The notes: a model not told the origin generated them from the letters alone. 45,726 bases of DNA from CAYPHA01 sp964410215 (GCA_964410215.1 CAYPHA010000036.1:1-45726), one strand, 5' to 3'. Counted from the stretch's first letter, positions 33,713 to 43,289 are shown. A program made the numbers and translations.

Positions 33713-35725
33713 TTATTTGTTTAAACCGGTGATTATTACGTCTGCGAATTGTGCTTCCATTTTTTCGATGGCCTGATCCATGCCGATATCGGTATTGATC
33801 TGGAACGCGATGGCAACCCCGTACTCAGGGTAATAACGGAGACTGGAACAATAACCCGGAATCCAGCCCCCATGCCCGTACGTTGGCCCGAACGGGCCGT
33901 TTTGATGTATGGCAACACCCAATCCGTACCGAACATCCGGATGTTCCCTGCTTACGGGTACCGCCTGTAATAAGGAAGGGAGATAATTTCCTTCCATCGC
34001 CTTTCCTTCATACAGAGATTTTGCCCAGCGGACTAAATCCTGTGCATTACTGATTAATCCGCCGCCGGTCCATTCGATACCCGGATGCCAGGCAAGCTTA
34101 CCGGGTTCAACCGTGCTTTTTTCCGGCAAATTAAATTCATTTTCTGCCGCCATGTAACCTGAAGCCAGATCCGGTAGTTCAAGACGATCGGAGGGAGCCG
34201 TAAAAGCCAGATGTAACGGCCTTAGAAAACGGCTTGTCACTTCTTCGTAGTAACTGCGTCCGGTTACTTTCTCGATGATCAGTCCGACAAGAATATAACC
34301 CGTATCACTGTAATACCAGCCTTCACCGGGTTTAAACAATCCAGGTTGATCCAGAATGAAAGCAACCAGTTCCGCCGGAGAGAATGGGTTTTCCGTGTGC
34401 TGCCAGTTGTTACTGAAAGCGGATCTGAAACCTGCCGTTTCAACATGATTTTGTATACCGGCGCTGTGGGTTAAAAGCTGACGGAGCGTGATGGTTTCAT
34501 GATTTGGAACCTGCCGGAACCAGGAGAAGCCGGACATCCATTTTGAAACCGGTGCATCTAATTCCAGACGATTTTCCTGCACTAATGCGACAGCCGTCGC
34601 GGCTACAAACGTTTTTCCGATACTCGCGGCCAGCATGCGGGAGTCCGGTGTCATCGGGATGTGATGCTCCCTGTCCGCCTGCCCTGTGGCAATGGCCTCC
34701 ACGGTGCCATCCGGAAGAATGCAGGCGGCGGTCGCGCCGGGAAATCCATATTTGAGCTGACTTTCTTCCAGTACGGTTAAAAAACCGGATTTAAGTGTCT
34801 GCCTGTTTTCCGGAACAGCTTCACGGATACCCGTGAGTGCTATCAGACCGGTCAGCATAATTGGGAAAAACAAACCTTGCTTCATTCGAATACCGTGAAC
34901 GTTTTCATGGTTCAAACGCATTTTCTGACCAAAACCCAGCAGGATGGTGATGGCCGCTGAAAACAGGCAAAGGATATATACGTATTCTCCCGAATCTGAT
35001 AAAGAGATTATTTCATCAGTAAGGAAGATCATGGCATGAAACATGATAACGGCCGGAAGGCTGCGATTGGTATTGACATATACCCAGGAAATGACAATAC
35101 TCAAAAGGAACAACCGGCTGAATGGCATCCAGTATTCTTGCCGGGCAACGCCAAAAGCGGCCTGCCCTGCAAAGGGAATCAATGAAACCGGGATGTACCA
35201 CAGTGACCACACCACACCAAGAATGATACTGGCGGACAGTGCATTGCGTTTTTCCTGAAGCAGGTTCTGTGCGTAACCGCGCCAGCCTGTTTCCTGAAAT
35301 ACCGGGATCAGAATTAAATAAATTACAACCGGAAAAAGACGCGCCGGATCAGAGAACAGCATACCGGCTGATTCCGCCCAGCGTAAGCCGGTACCACCGG
35401 TAAAACCGTCAATTATACCTGCGAGCGCTTTTATAAGAAACGGAAATCCAATGATGACGGCTAACCAACCTTTGCTCAGTGTCATAATCCCTGCGATTCG
35501 CTTTCCGTAATCCATCATTCCCTTTTCTGATTTGCGGATACAGCTAAACAATACTCCGGTTATCCCCGGCCCCATCATGGCCAGTAGAAAAAGTATGTTC
35601 TTTACAACGGGGGTGTTGCCCATTTCAGTGAAAATCAGGATTCCGAACAAACTCCAGCCCATGATAAAAGTTATCAAAAAGTATGTAAGGGGCTGTCTGA
35701 TGATCCTGTTTATAAGTGTCTTCAT
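33713..35725 (-). CDS. CPBP membrane domain fused to serine beta-lactamase-like hydrolase
   Basis: 670 residues. Residues about 10-265 are a CPBP-type membrane domain (about eight helices) but the active site is altered: FQETGWRG has Q144 in place of the first glutamate, and WSLWYIP has Y177 where the histidine normally is; H230 remains. After another helix near 284-300, residues about 310-660 form a class C/esterase-type serine hydrolase: S368-I-G-K371 (SxxK), Y472-S-D (YxN-like) and H618-G-G (KTG-like). Topology predicts the hydrolase on the periplasmic side. AAAGGA precedes the ATG. It is 22 bases after the MipA-like gene and 42 before an intact CPBP gene. The substrate (peptidoglycan, ester or other) is not determined. 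Confidence 0.88.
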   Translation of the reverse strand: MKTLINRIIRQPLTYFLITFIMGWSLFGILIFTEMGNTPVVKNILFLLAMMGPGITGVLFSCIRKSEKGMMDYGKRIAGIMTLSKGWLAVIIGFPFLIKALAGIIDGFTGGTGLRWAESAGMLFSDPARLFPVVIYLILIPVFQETGWRGYAQNLLQEKRNALSASIILGVVWSLWYIPVSLIPFAGQAAFGVARQEYWMPFSRLFLLSIVISWVYVNTNRSLPAVIMFHAMIFLTDEIISLSDSGEYVYILCLFSAAITILLGFGQKMRLNHENVHGIRMKQGLFFPIMLTGLIALTGIREAVPENRQTLKSGFLTVLEESQLKYGFPGATAACILPDGTVEAIATGQADREHHIPMTPDSRMLAASIGKTFVAATAVALVQENRLELDAPVSKWMSGFSWFRQVPNHETITLRQLLTHSAGIQNHVETAGFRSAFSNNWQHTENPFSPAELVAFILDQPGLFKPGEGWYYSDTGYILVGLIIEKVTGRSYYEEVTSRFLRPLHLAFTAPSDRLELPDLASGYMAAENEFNLPEKSTVEPGKLAWHPGIEWTGGGLISNAQDLVRWAKSLYEGKAMEGNYLPSLLQAVPVSREHPDVRYGLGVAIHQNGPFGPTYGHGGWIPGYCSSLRYYPEYGVAIAFQINTDIGMDQAIEKMEAQFADVIITGLNK

Positions 35726-35747
35726 GTCAACGTTCCTTTAAATCGTG

Positions 35748-36584
35748 TTAGAAGTGATACAATGTCTGCATGATCAGCTTACCCTGAAACGGTTCCCGTG
35801 TAAAAGGGCTCTTTCGGGCATCTCTCAGAAGTCTGGTGCCCGCGCCGATAAGGGACAGGTTAACCGTTCCTGAGATTCTGTATTTCAGCTCCGCAGCAAA
35901 CATCGTACTGCGCAGACCGGCATCAGCCTGGAACCTTTTCAGAGAACCGGTTTCTTTATCAACGGAATACCAGGTGTCCGCGTAATGTTTATCCATTAAG
36001 CCGATGCTGAGCACGGCGCCGATGGACAAACGCTCGGTAGCAGGTAATTCGATCATATACATCGCGGAATAGATATTTCCATCCCGGGTTTTTTCTCTTT
36101 CATCATCTTCATTATATCCTACTTTAGTGGGGTGATATGCCATTGAAAGGCCAAAAAGACCAATCCGGGAAGGATAAATCAACATCAGGTCAAGTGCCAG
36201 CGGGGTTTCCGTATCGGGAGTTCCTTCCAATAATTTCTGCGTTTTTTTGTTATGTTTGACGGAAATCCCGGCAACGGAATACTCTTCTGTATTCCTGGTT
36301 TCACCGACGTTGAGATTAATACCGGTGTAGAATCCCAGGATAGGTTTCATATAATTGATTCCCAGCCCCTCAAGTATGGAAATGGAATAAACAAAGCTTC
36401 CACTTGTATAGGATGCTTTAAAATTCGGTAAAGGTGTTACATAATAGGTATCCGAACCTAAATAGACATTTTCACTGCAAAGCCCGCCGCCTAATTGAAA
36501 GGTCCAGTTCGCATCCTGCGCGGGCAGTATGTTCATCATGATAATTAAAATGACTGCGGTCATTATAGAATTAATGGGGTTCAT
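35748..36584 (-). CDS. MipA/OmpV-family outer-membrane protein
   Basis: 278 residues: signal peptide (MNPINSIMTAVILIIMMN, cleavage near AQD) and a beta-barrel with alternating residues. Matches the MipA/OmpV scaffold: WTFQLGGGLCSENVYLGSD, TYYVTPLPNFKASY, and a C-terminal GKLIMQTLYHF strand ending in phenylalanine. The ATG at 36584 is chosen because GGGAG lies seven bases upstream; longer forms from 36638 or 36683 add a charged tail unlike a signal. MipA links lytic transglycosylases and penicillin-binding proteins in E. coli. Here it leads the operon with a serine hydrolase fusion, which fits cell-wall work, as inference. Confidence 0.85.
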   Translation of the reverse strand: MNPINSIMTAVILIIMMNILPAQDANWTFQLGGGLCSENVYLGSDTYYVTPLPNFKASYTSGSFVYSISILEGLGINYMKPILGFYTGINLNVGETRNTEEYSVAGISVKHNKKTQKLLEGTPDTETPLALDLMLIYPSRIGLFGLSMAYHPTKVGYNEDDEREKTRDGNIYSAMYMIELPATERLSIGAVLSIGLMDKHYADTWYSVDKETGSLKRFQADAGLRSTMFAAELKYRISGTVNLSLIGAGTRLLRDARKSPFTREPFQGKLIMQTLYHF

Positions 36585-36915
36585 TTCGTTTCTCCCTGTT
36601 AATGTGGTTATGGATTTGCTTACCGTACTTTTTTTCATTTTTATTCTATTCCTTTCCTGAAAAATGGAACGATCCGGTTTCATCTGTTTGAACTGCCGTA
36701 ATAATACGGATCGATGTTAAACGGGTCGTCCCGTCCTATACGGAAGAACCTGAGACGCCGGCAAGCGGGGTTCTGTCCTATAGGTCAGAACCATGACACT
36801 GGTAAGAAAAGCCGGGAGCACCGGGGATATAGCATTACATGAATTATGGGTGAAATCGGGAGAAGAAAATCAATTGCAGTTTTTTAAAAATTTCCTGAAG
36901 CCGGAATTCGGCATA
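36585..36915. promoter_or_regulatory. 331-base mipA upstream region with repeated palindromic sites
   Basis: No gene is seen. At 36769-36792 a 24-base near-palindrome has arms GGTTCTG and CAGAACC with one mismatched pair (23 of 24 positions follow the axis apart from that pair). A 19-base imperfect copy (15 of 19) of its right part is at 36732-36750 against 36774-36792, exactly 42 bases apart, four DNA turns. They lie 148-208 bases upstream of the mipA ATG and downstream of araC. Suggests tandem operators, or a hairpin terminator of araC. Confidence 0.55.
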
Positions 36916-38046
36916 CTAGCGGGCGTTGTTGCGGTATTGCGTTGGGGTCATTCCTGTATGTTTTTTGAAGGCGGTATTGAAGGCGGATTTGGAATTGAAG
37001 CCGACATTGTAAGCAATATTAAGTACATTCTTATCCTGGTGTGATGGATCCAGGATCAGCCTTTTGGCTTCTTCGATTCGAAAAGCATTAACAAAATCGT
37101 AAAAATTTTGATGCCTCTGCTCATTTATGACCTGGGACAGATAATTGGGGCTCGTTGCAACCATTCGTGCCAGTTGACTGAGTTTTAAATTACTATCCGT
37201 ATATAACTTTTTTATGGTCATCAATTCGATCAGTTTTTCATGTATCGACCGGGACATTTCCTTCGTCAATCCGGAACGTTCGTATTTCTTTAAATCCCTG
37301 GTATCGGCTTCATTTTTTCTGTCAAATATTTCCGGTTGTCTCAATCCCAGGTAGCCCATGGCATAAATCAGGATGGTAATGGATACCGGAACGGCTGACT
37401 GTACGGCGGCATTCAGATCGAACATCTGCAGAAGCTCAATTATGATGCCCAGGATCCAGACAATCATGGTCATGACGGTAATCTTTTTCAGCCAGTTAAG
37501 GTTAATATTCTCCAGCGAAGAAAAAGCAGATTTGATGTCGACGGCGTGTTTCTTTAGAAGTTTAAAGGTAACCAGCATATAGATCAGCCCCTGGAACAGG
37601 ACAAGCCAGCTGAAAAATATCAGAGCCGGTGTTGGTCCGTTTTGTTCAATCGACTGGAAAAACGCGATTTTATAGGCACCGCTTTTAAGGTAATACGGGA
37701 ATAATAAGTATAAATAAAACCCGATAAAGGGTAGTAAATGAAAGCTGTCTTTATAGGAAAATTCTGTCCTGGTCGTGATCAATGTCCGGGCGTATAAATA
37801 GTGCAGCGGTCCATGCAGGTAAACAACGCCTGCCGTCAGACCAAGAATATGCGGAAATTCTCTGGCTATCTGCATTCCCGACAGTGATGATTCGACGATG
37901 AATGTTGAGTACGAAATGATTAACAGGCCTAAAACCCGGTTGGCTTTTTTATTATCGGGTTTATTGAATAATAACAGGGTCAGGAATAACCCCTGCGTCG
38001 TTCCAAGCAGCAGAATGATGGTCTTAAGATTGAGTGCACTTTCCAT
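36916..38046 (-). CDS. AraC-family regulator with membrane-embedded N-terminal domain
   Basis: 376 residues. Residues about 1-235 hold about seven membrane helices (TIILLLGTTQGLFLTLLLF, VLGLLIISYSTFIVES, ...), and the last 110 residues are an AraC helix-turn-helix domain (LKLSQLARMVATSPNYLSQV, then NIAYNVGFNSKSAFNTAFKK). This 7TM-AraC layout is common in FCB bacteria and likely senses a signal at the membrane. It lies 331 bases upstream of the mipA operon, same strand, so that operon is a candidate target. A direct repeat lies upstream of its start. Confidence 0.9.
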   Translation of the reverse strand: MESALNLKTIILLLGTTQGLFLTLLLFNKPDNKKANRVLGLLIISYSTFIVESSLSGMQIAREFPHILGLTAGVVYLHGPLHYLYARTLITTRTEFSYKDSFHLLPFIGFYLYLLFPYYLKSGAYKIAFFQSIEQNGPTPALIFFSWLVLFQGLIYMLVTFKLLKKHAVDIKSAFSSLENINLNWLKKITVMTMIVWILGIIIELLQMFDLNAAVQSAVPVSITILIYAMGYLGLRQPEIFDRKNEADTRDLKKYERSGLTKEMSRSIHEKLIELMTIKKLYTDSNLKLSQLARMVATSPNYLSQVINEQRHQNFYDFVNAFRIEEAKRLILDPSHQDKNVLNIAYNVGFNSKSAFNTAFKKHTGMTPTQYRNNAR

Positions 38047-38160
38047 AATTACCTGTCAGAGCTGATCGCATGCAATACAACGCGATGTTCCAAAACAGAC
38101 GGACCGGGACCGGATATAACCTTAATGAGCCGATTTTCCGGCACAAGAATTCCGCATTGT

Positions 38161-38234
38161 CGTCACCAGTCAATTTCCCGGGCAACTCCATTAAAGCTGA
38201 ATTATTGATAAGGCGTCACCGCCCCAGTCAATTT
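38161..38234. repeat. Direct repeats upstream of araC
   Basis: CCAGTCAATTT occurs at 38166-38176 and again at 38224-38234, each associated with CGTCACC (38161-38167, 38214-38220). The copies are 58 bases apart and lie 115-188 bases before the araC ATG. They could be binding sites for AraC itself. Nothing else was recognised in the 274-base gap. Confidence 0.5.
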
Positions 38235-38320
38235 TTGGGGTATAATGTAAGCAATTTTTAAAAGAGGGACACATTTTTATATCGACCATGCAGAAGGTGT
38301 TTTATCTTTCCCGGGCACCG

Positions 38321-39820
38321 CTACTTCAGAATAATACATTTTTTCACATCAGAGAATGCGCCTGAAGATATCTGGTAATAATATACACCGGAAGGCAAAT
38401 CAGCGGCGTCAAGCTGAAAATGATGTTCACCGGGAGACCGGTAGCCCAGGTTGCTGTTGCGTACGATTTGACCCAGGGCATCGTATAACCGGAACTCTGT
38501 CTCCGCCGCCCGGTTCAGAATGTAGGTGACCCGGGAAACCGGGTTAAACGGATTCGGATAGTTCTGAAATAACACCGCATTTTCTGGTAACAACGGAAAA
38601 AGTTGGTCTGATACGGCTGTCGTTGAATCCAGTTGGGCCAGGACGTCCAGCCTGCGGTTTGAAATGAATGTTTTAAGTCCCGGGATCCTCCCAACAGCAT
38701 ATTCCAGGTTTTGAACAATTTCATCATTGGTATACATTTTCAGTGTATCGGCCCGATAGTCCGGGGCAATAAACGCCGCCAGGGAGTCCATTTTGTCAAA
38801 AAAATAGGGTTCATGAAAGTCATTGACGAACTCCTGCATGGTTTGAATGTAGAGATCCCTGTAGGTTTCTTCGTTAAGCATCCGCGTTACCAGCGGCCGC
38901 CGGCTCGGATTATAAAAGATATTCAGTGTGTCCTTATCTGTGCGGGAACCGAAGGCCAGATTGACATCCCAGATGATCCACTCAAACACATCATGCGCTT
39001 CATTTTTATAAAGGTAAAAATTGTTGGCAGAGCCTACATAATCATCCAGATTCATGAATAGATTGTTGGCCGCCCAAATCCGGATAAACCCCTCTGTATG
39101 CAGGACCGTTTCCAGTTCCGTTGAAAACGCTTCATCCGAAGAATGATTGACTAAATCGATCAGATGAAGTAAATCACCCCAGTCATTTGTTTTTTCATTG
39201 GTTTTTAAAGCATAATAATCATAGTAATTTTCCTGATCGGGTCCATGCCAGCTTAAATCAGCCAATTTTTCCGCTTTGTACAAGTTACCGTCATTTTCAT
39301 CGAACCGGTGGTCCAGAAAGGTTTTATCCACATGTTCCACCATCGAGTAGAGCCCCCAGTAAACGTCATTGAGATAAACCCGGGCAAAATTGGCCCGCGG
39401 TGCCGGGATATGGCGTTCATACAGGAAATCGAGATACAGTTTTTCCCGGAGCAGACTCGGATCGCCCCAGCCGTTGTTCAGATTTATTTTTTTCAGTCCG
39501 TCAAAGCGGAATTCCCTGTACTTGTCAAACTTAATGCGTAATGATTTTTTGTCACCCGGGTAGCCGTAAAAAGAGGAAGTCCCCTTAAACCGCACCCCAA
39601 CAGAATCGTATCGGACACCTTCTATTTCAACGATGGCCGGAAAATATGCACCGTCTTCCTGACTCTGGTATAACTGCTCCAGGTAGTTGCTCTGTTTAAA
39701 TTCAAAGCGGAATTCAAGAATCTGCGCCCCCCTGAAAATCCGGTCACCGGGATATTGTGCCTGCAGGGACGTGAGCAAGTAAAGACTCGATAGAACGGTT
39801 GTTTTTAGTAATTTTTTCAT
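38321..39820 (-). CDS. CotH-type kinase with C-terminal secretion/sorting domain
   Basis: 499 residues. Signal peptide (about 1-22, ending LQAQ). CotH core: YDSVGVRFKGTSSFYGYPGD, KINLNNGWGDPSLLREKLYL, FARVYLNDVYWGLYSMVEHV with DKTFL and IIWDVNLAFG, the metal/ATP region. CotH proteins are atypical protein kinases, in Bacillus for spore coats, here outside the cell. The C-terminus has NYPNPFNPVSRVTYILNR and SGVYYYQISS, the NPFNP-type sorting domain. The ATG at 39820 is chosen; an upstream TTG adds only six residues. It lies downstream of the PA-like gene, with a hairpin repeat in the gap. Confidence 0.88.
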   Translation of the reverse strand: MKKLLKTTVLSSLYLLTSLQAQYPGDRIFRGAQILEFRFEFKQSNYLEQLYQSQEDGAYFPAIVEIEGVRYDSVGVRFKGTSSFYGYPGDKKSLRIKFDKYREFRFDGLKKINLNNGWGDPSLLREKLYLDFLYERHIPAPRANFARVYLNDVYWGLYSMVEHVDKTFLDHRFDENDGNLYKAEKLADLSWHGPDQENYYDYYALKTNEKTNDWGDLLHLIDLVNHSSDEAFSTELETVLHTEGFIRIWAANNLFMNLDDYVGSANNFYLYKNEAHDVFEWIIWDVNLAFGSRTDKDTLNIFYNPSRRPLVTRMLNEETYRDLYIQTMQEFVNDFHEPYFFDKMDSLAAFIAPDYRADTLKMYTNDEIVQNLEYAVGRIPGLKTFISNRRLDVLAQLDSTTAVSDQLFPLLPENAVLFQNYPNPFNPVSRVTYILNRAAETEFRLYDALGQIVRNSNLGYRSPGEHHFQLDAADLPSGVYYYQISSGAFSDVKKCIILK

Positions 39821-39939
39821 GATGGAAAAAACAGGCAAAAATAATTCTGCCTGTATTTATAACTATATTTATTAACTTGGATTATTCACCATAATCAATG
39901 AATAGATTCCATAACTTATAAAAATACAAAATGTTAACG

Positions 39940-39957
39940 CCCCCTTATCAAAGGGGG
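39940..39957. repeat. G/C-run hairpin repeat, copy 2
   Basis: CCCCCTT (39940-39946), loop ATCA, AAGGGGG (39951-39957): the same seven-pair stem as at 28568-28585. It lies 59 bases after the stop of the PA-like gene and may end that transcript. Confidence 0.65.
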
Positions 39958-40016
39958 AAGCTCAATTCCTGGTATGTGACATTAGTATAGCTTATATAGA
40001 TCAGGTTAATTCTTCT

Positions 40017-43000
40017 TTAACGGATCAGGACCATTTTACGGGATTTCAATGCTTTTCCATCCACAGTCATATGGTACAGATAAATACCACTTGCTACCTG
40101 CCGCCCATATCCGTTTGTCCCATTCCATTGCACCGTGTAATTGCCTGAGCGTTGTTTACTATTTACCAGAGTCTGTACTCTCTGTCCGGTCATATTATAA
40201 ACAGTCAGCTCTACATTGGCAGCCTTGCTCAGTCTGTACCGTATGATGGTCACCGGGTTGAAAGGATTGGGATAGTTCTGATCAAGTTCAAAGGCTTCAG
40301 GAACAACCATATCAATTGATTCTATCTCGGTGGGTAAACCGGAAAGTTTTGTATCTCCGTACATCCAGCCGTCGTTTCCGTTTACAGACAAATCTTTTGA
40401 TACGGGTATACCTTCGCCGGTATCTTCCGCACTTTCAAAACGCCAGTACCCGATCAACCCACTGTCGCTCGTGGCATAATAGGCACTATTCAATGTATCA
40501 TTGAATGTGTTGAACATTTCTGCATCCGATCGTACCCTGTTCCAGATGCGGACTTCATCGATGACGCCCTGAAATCCCTGCGCGGCGCCGCTCTGACGGT
40601 TTCCAATCCACAAATGATTCAGCGTCGGCGTATAGTCGCCGACCGGACCCGATATTTCCTGGATACAGAACAGTTTTCCATTAAAATAAACTTTCATCTC
40701 CGTTTGATCGTACACCAATCCAATATGAAGCCACTGGTTCTCAGGCGCATAAAATCCGGTATTCTGCCATAGCCAGCCCGGCGTGGTCGTTTTAACCGCC
40801 CAGCGGATCGTTCCATCCGTTACCCTGGCAATTTCATATTCACCTTCCCGGTTCAGGATAATACCGCCCCAGAAATCAGACGTACCCGGTCCGGTCGGGT
40901 AAATCCAGGCCTCCATTGTAAAATCACCGTTCAGGCGTAAATTCTCGTCACCCCACATGGTCACATAGCCATCGGTTTCCGTGTCATTGATCCGCAGGGC
41001 ATTGCCATTATCCGGCATTCCCTCACCCACCTGAATGGGATCATATCCGTATTTCAGTTGCAGTTTATCCTGTTTTAATCCGCCGAAACCATAATATTCG
41101 TAGGAGGTATTCATTAAATTTCTTCGCGTTACTTCGAAAGATTTACGTGCACGGTCAACGAAAATCGTTTCATCATAATTTTGAACAAAAAGCACATTTT
41201 CTGCAAAATTGAAGGGTGTTCCGGTCAGATCGAAATACGTCTCCGCGCTGTCAACTTCGGGGTAGGACCAGGTCACACGGCCCGGAACAGCATCATTATA
41301 AATATATGACGGGGGCTCACCGGTCCCGACGACCGTTTCCGTTCCGGCAATGGTGACATCGGTCAGGTCGATTTGTAATAAATCCGGATCGATGCGCACC
41401 TTGTCGAAATAAAAACGGTACTGTTCCTCATAGGCATTATAATCCGAATAAACCCTGGGTTTTTCATCTGAGGGAATGGTAAGATATTCCTTCGGCTGTT
41501 CCAGTTCTTCCCCGGATTCCGGATCATAAAACTGGCAATACAGCAGCATCGGTTTATTCTCATCACCATTCTGATAAATCCAGAAATCCCCACCGGGATT
41601 CGGAATAAACGAACTGTAATTTTTAACATCGACCGCATTCGCATAAACCGCCGGCAGCACGATCGTCGCCGTTGTCTCATCACCACGGGCATTGGTCACA
41701 GTGACTTTACCAGGTCCTTCGGGAATCCCTGTCAATTCCGCATCCATGCTGTAGAACGAATTTTCGCCCTGTGTAAGGGTAAATTTTTCCATCTCACCGT
41801 TGATTGGAATTTCCGCTTCAACGTTCAGAATCGGGAAGTTGTTAGGCCGGGCACTGATCAGCACATTTTTATAATCTGCAGAATAAGTCGCCAGATTCAC
41901 TGTCGGATTTGGACTGACACCCGGACTCATCATGACCATTTTTGTATTGCGGTGAATGCGCAAGCCCAGCATATTGGATGGCTGCCCGGCGTTATTCCAT
42001 TCATCAATAACGGTCTGTGACGGTGAGGACAGATACCACTGATCGGGATATTTCCGGTTTTCAATGTAGGTCACACCGCTGACTTCACTCTTGTCAAAAA
42101 TTAACGAGAGGATATCATCGAGGGTGTATTCCGGATCCCAGTAAGGTGTTCCGGCAAATACCTCGTAACGGTAATTTTCACCGCTGCCCAGCTCGGCAAG
42201 CACTTCGATGGAGACCGGATTGATTTCACTCTCAAAACTGGCCCATTCGATATCGGAATTCCAGTCCTGGTCATTCGGATTCCAGCGTACGACTTTTGCG
42301 TCAACCTGTACCACCTCCAGGGAAAGCGGTGTGCCCATCTGAATGGCCTTCAGCTCATCCAGTGTAATGATGATATGGTTGGCATTTTCATCCTCTTCGA
42401 CGACAATGGTCCCATTCTTGGGGAATCGGTTATCCGATGTTCCCGGTGGCGTAAGAATGTTGGCTGACTGCGATGGAATAAAGGTGCTGATCGTCTTTTT
42501 GCCGAGTTTTAAATTAATGGTCGGTGAAACCTCGAGCGCGGTAGCCCCGCCTTTGTTGAGCATGTAGATGCGTAATTTCAGCCGGGCAGCCTGATCAGGA
42601 CTGGTCGTCCGGGTATTATTCCAATTACTGCCGAAGGCGCTGGTTGAGCTGTTGGTTGTGGTCCAGGTATGCGAATAGGACGCTGTTGCCGACCCGCCCA
42701 CCAGTTCAAAGGGATTTAAGGAAGCCTCAACGGTCACGGAGGCGCTCACTTCGTCGGAATTGGATACCTCATTTGTAAACGAGGAACTTTGATCGCCGCC
42801 CTGGGAATCACTGATCTCCTCCAGCGGGATGACATCGTAATCTTCCATGCGAATCGTAATGACCGGCCGGGCGGCAACAAGCGGATGATTCTCCGGTGCG
42901 GAAATAGCCGCCGGCATATTGATTCCCGTGACTTCCATATAATCGCTGTAGGGATCGCCATCCGTGCTCCAGCGCAGCGGATCGGTAATGTAATAGGTTT

Positions 43001-43289
43001 TCGTACTGTCCCCGTCCCATTCCTGTAATCCGTCAACAATCGAGTAGGTGAAACCATTCAATTCCAGAGCATTATCGATACCGTCGCCGTCGTCATCTGC
43101 GGTCGCAGCCAGCGATGTGATGCTGCCATCCGGCGCTTTTAACTGCACGGTTGCAATACCCTGATTCTGAAGGTTTTGTGCGGTTAGTATTAACGGTGAA
43201 CTGATTAGAAAGCATGCAATTATCTGTAAAACAGATAATCTGGTGAATAAACCCATCACTCCTGATCGGTTTTTTGGAACATAAATCAT
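40017..43289 (-). CDS. Anthrax protective-antigen-like protein with LamG and sorting domains
   Basis: 1090 residues, signal peptide to about 37. Residues 64-155 match the calcium-binding part of the binary-toxin B family: ADDDGDGIDNALELNGFTYS, then WSTDGDPYSDYMEVTG and HPLVAARPVITIRMED, as in PA (DxDxDGIxDSLEVEGY, WSTASDPYSDFEKVTG, HPLVAAYPI). Residues 160-280 match the PA membrane-insertion loop and flanking strands (VGGSATASYSHTWTTTNSST, ARLKLRIYMLNKGGA, LKLGKKTIST). Residues 300-455 match the PA heptamer domain (YTLDDILSLIF, NTKMVMM). No PA14 domain or furin site is seen. Then a possible GON-like region (about 555-660), a LamG domain (about 760-975) and a NYPNPFNP sorting domain (1005-1090). 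TAGGAG precedes the ATG. Probably a secreted surface pore-former or adhesin. Confidence 0.85.
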   Translation of the reverse strand: MIYVPKNRSGVMGLFTRLSVLQIIACFLISSPLILTAQNLQNQGIATVQLKAPDGSITSLAATADDDGDGIDNALELNGFTYSIVDGLQEWDGDSTKTYYITDPLRWSTDGDPYSDYMEVTGINMPAAISAPENHPLVAARPVITIRMEDYDVIPLEEISDSQGGDQSSSFTNEVSNSDEVSASVTVEASLNPFELVGGSATASYSHTWTTTNSSTSAFGSNWNNTRTTSPDQAARLKLRIYMLNKGGATALEVSPTINLKLGKKTISTFIPSQSANILTPPGTSDNRFPKNGTIVVEEDENANHIIITLDELKAIQMGTPLSLEVVQVDAKVVRWNPNDQDWNSDIEWASFESEINPVSIEVLAELGSGENYRYEVFAGTPYWDPEYTLDDILSLIFDKSEVSGVTYIENRKYPDQWYLSSPSQTVIDEWNNAGQPSNMLGLRIHRNTKMVMMSPGVSPNPTVNLATYSADYKNVLISARPNNFPILNVEAEIPINGEMEKFTLTQGENSFYSMDAELTGIPEGPGKVTVTNARGDETTATIVLPAVYANAVDVKNYSSFIPNPGGDFWIYQNGDENKPMLLYCQFYDPESGEELEQPKEYLTIPSDEKPRVYSDYNAYEEQYRFYFDKVRIDPDLLQIDLTDVTIAGTETVVGTGEPPSYIYNDAVPGRVTWSYPEVDSAETYFDLTGTPFNFAENVLFVQNYDETIFVDRARKSFEVTRRNLMNTSYEYYGFGGLKQDKLQLKYGYDPIQVGEGMPDNGNALRINDTETDGYVTMWGDENLRLNGDFTMEAWIYPTGPGTSDFWGGIILNREGEYEIARVTDGTIRWAVKTTTPGWLWQNTGFYAPENQWLHIGLVYDQTEMKVYFNGKLFCIQEISGPVGDYTPTLNHLWIGNRQSGAAQGFQGVIDEVRIWNRVRSDAEMFNTFNDTLNSAYYATSDSGLIGYWRFESAEDTGEGIPVSKDLSVNGNDGWMYGDTKLSGLPTEIESIDMVVPEAFELDQNYPNPFNPVTIIRYRLSKAANVELTVYNMTGQRVQTLVNSKQRSGNYTVQWNGTNGYGRQVASGIYLYHMTVDGKALKSRKMVLIR

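Noticed and set aside
36585..36683. Longer N-terminus for the MipA-like protein
   Set aside because: The extension is charged and precedes a clean signal peptide with its own GGGAG site.
36793..37044. 83-codon plus-strand frame at the end of araC
   Set aside because: Mostly antisense to the AraC DNA-binding domain; no ribosome site.
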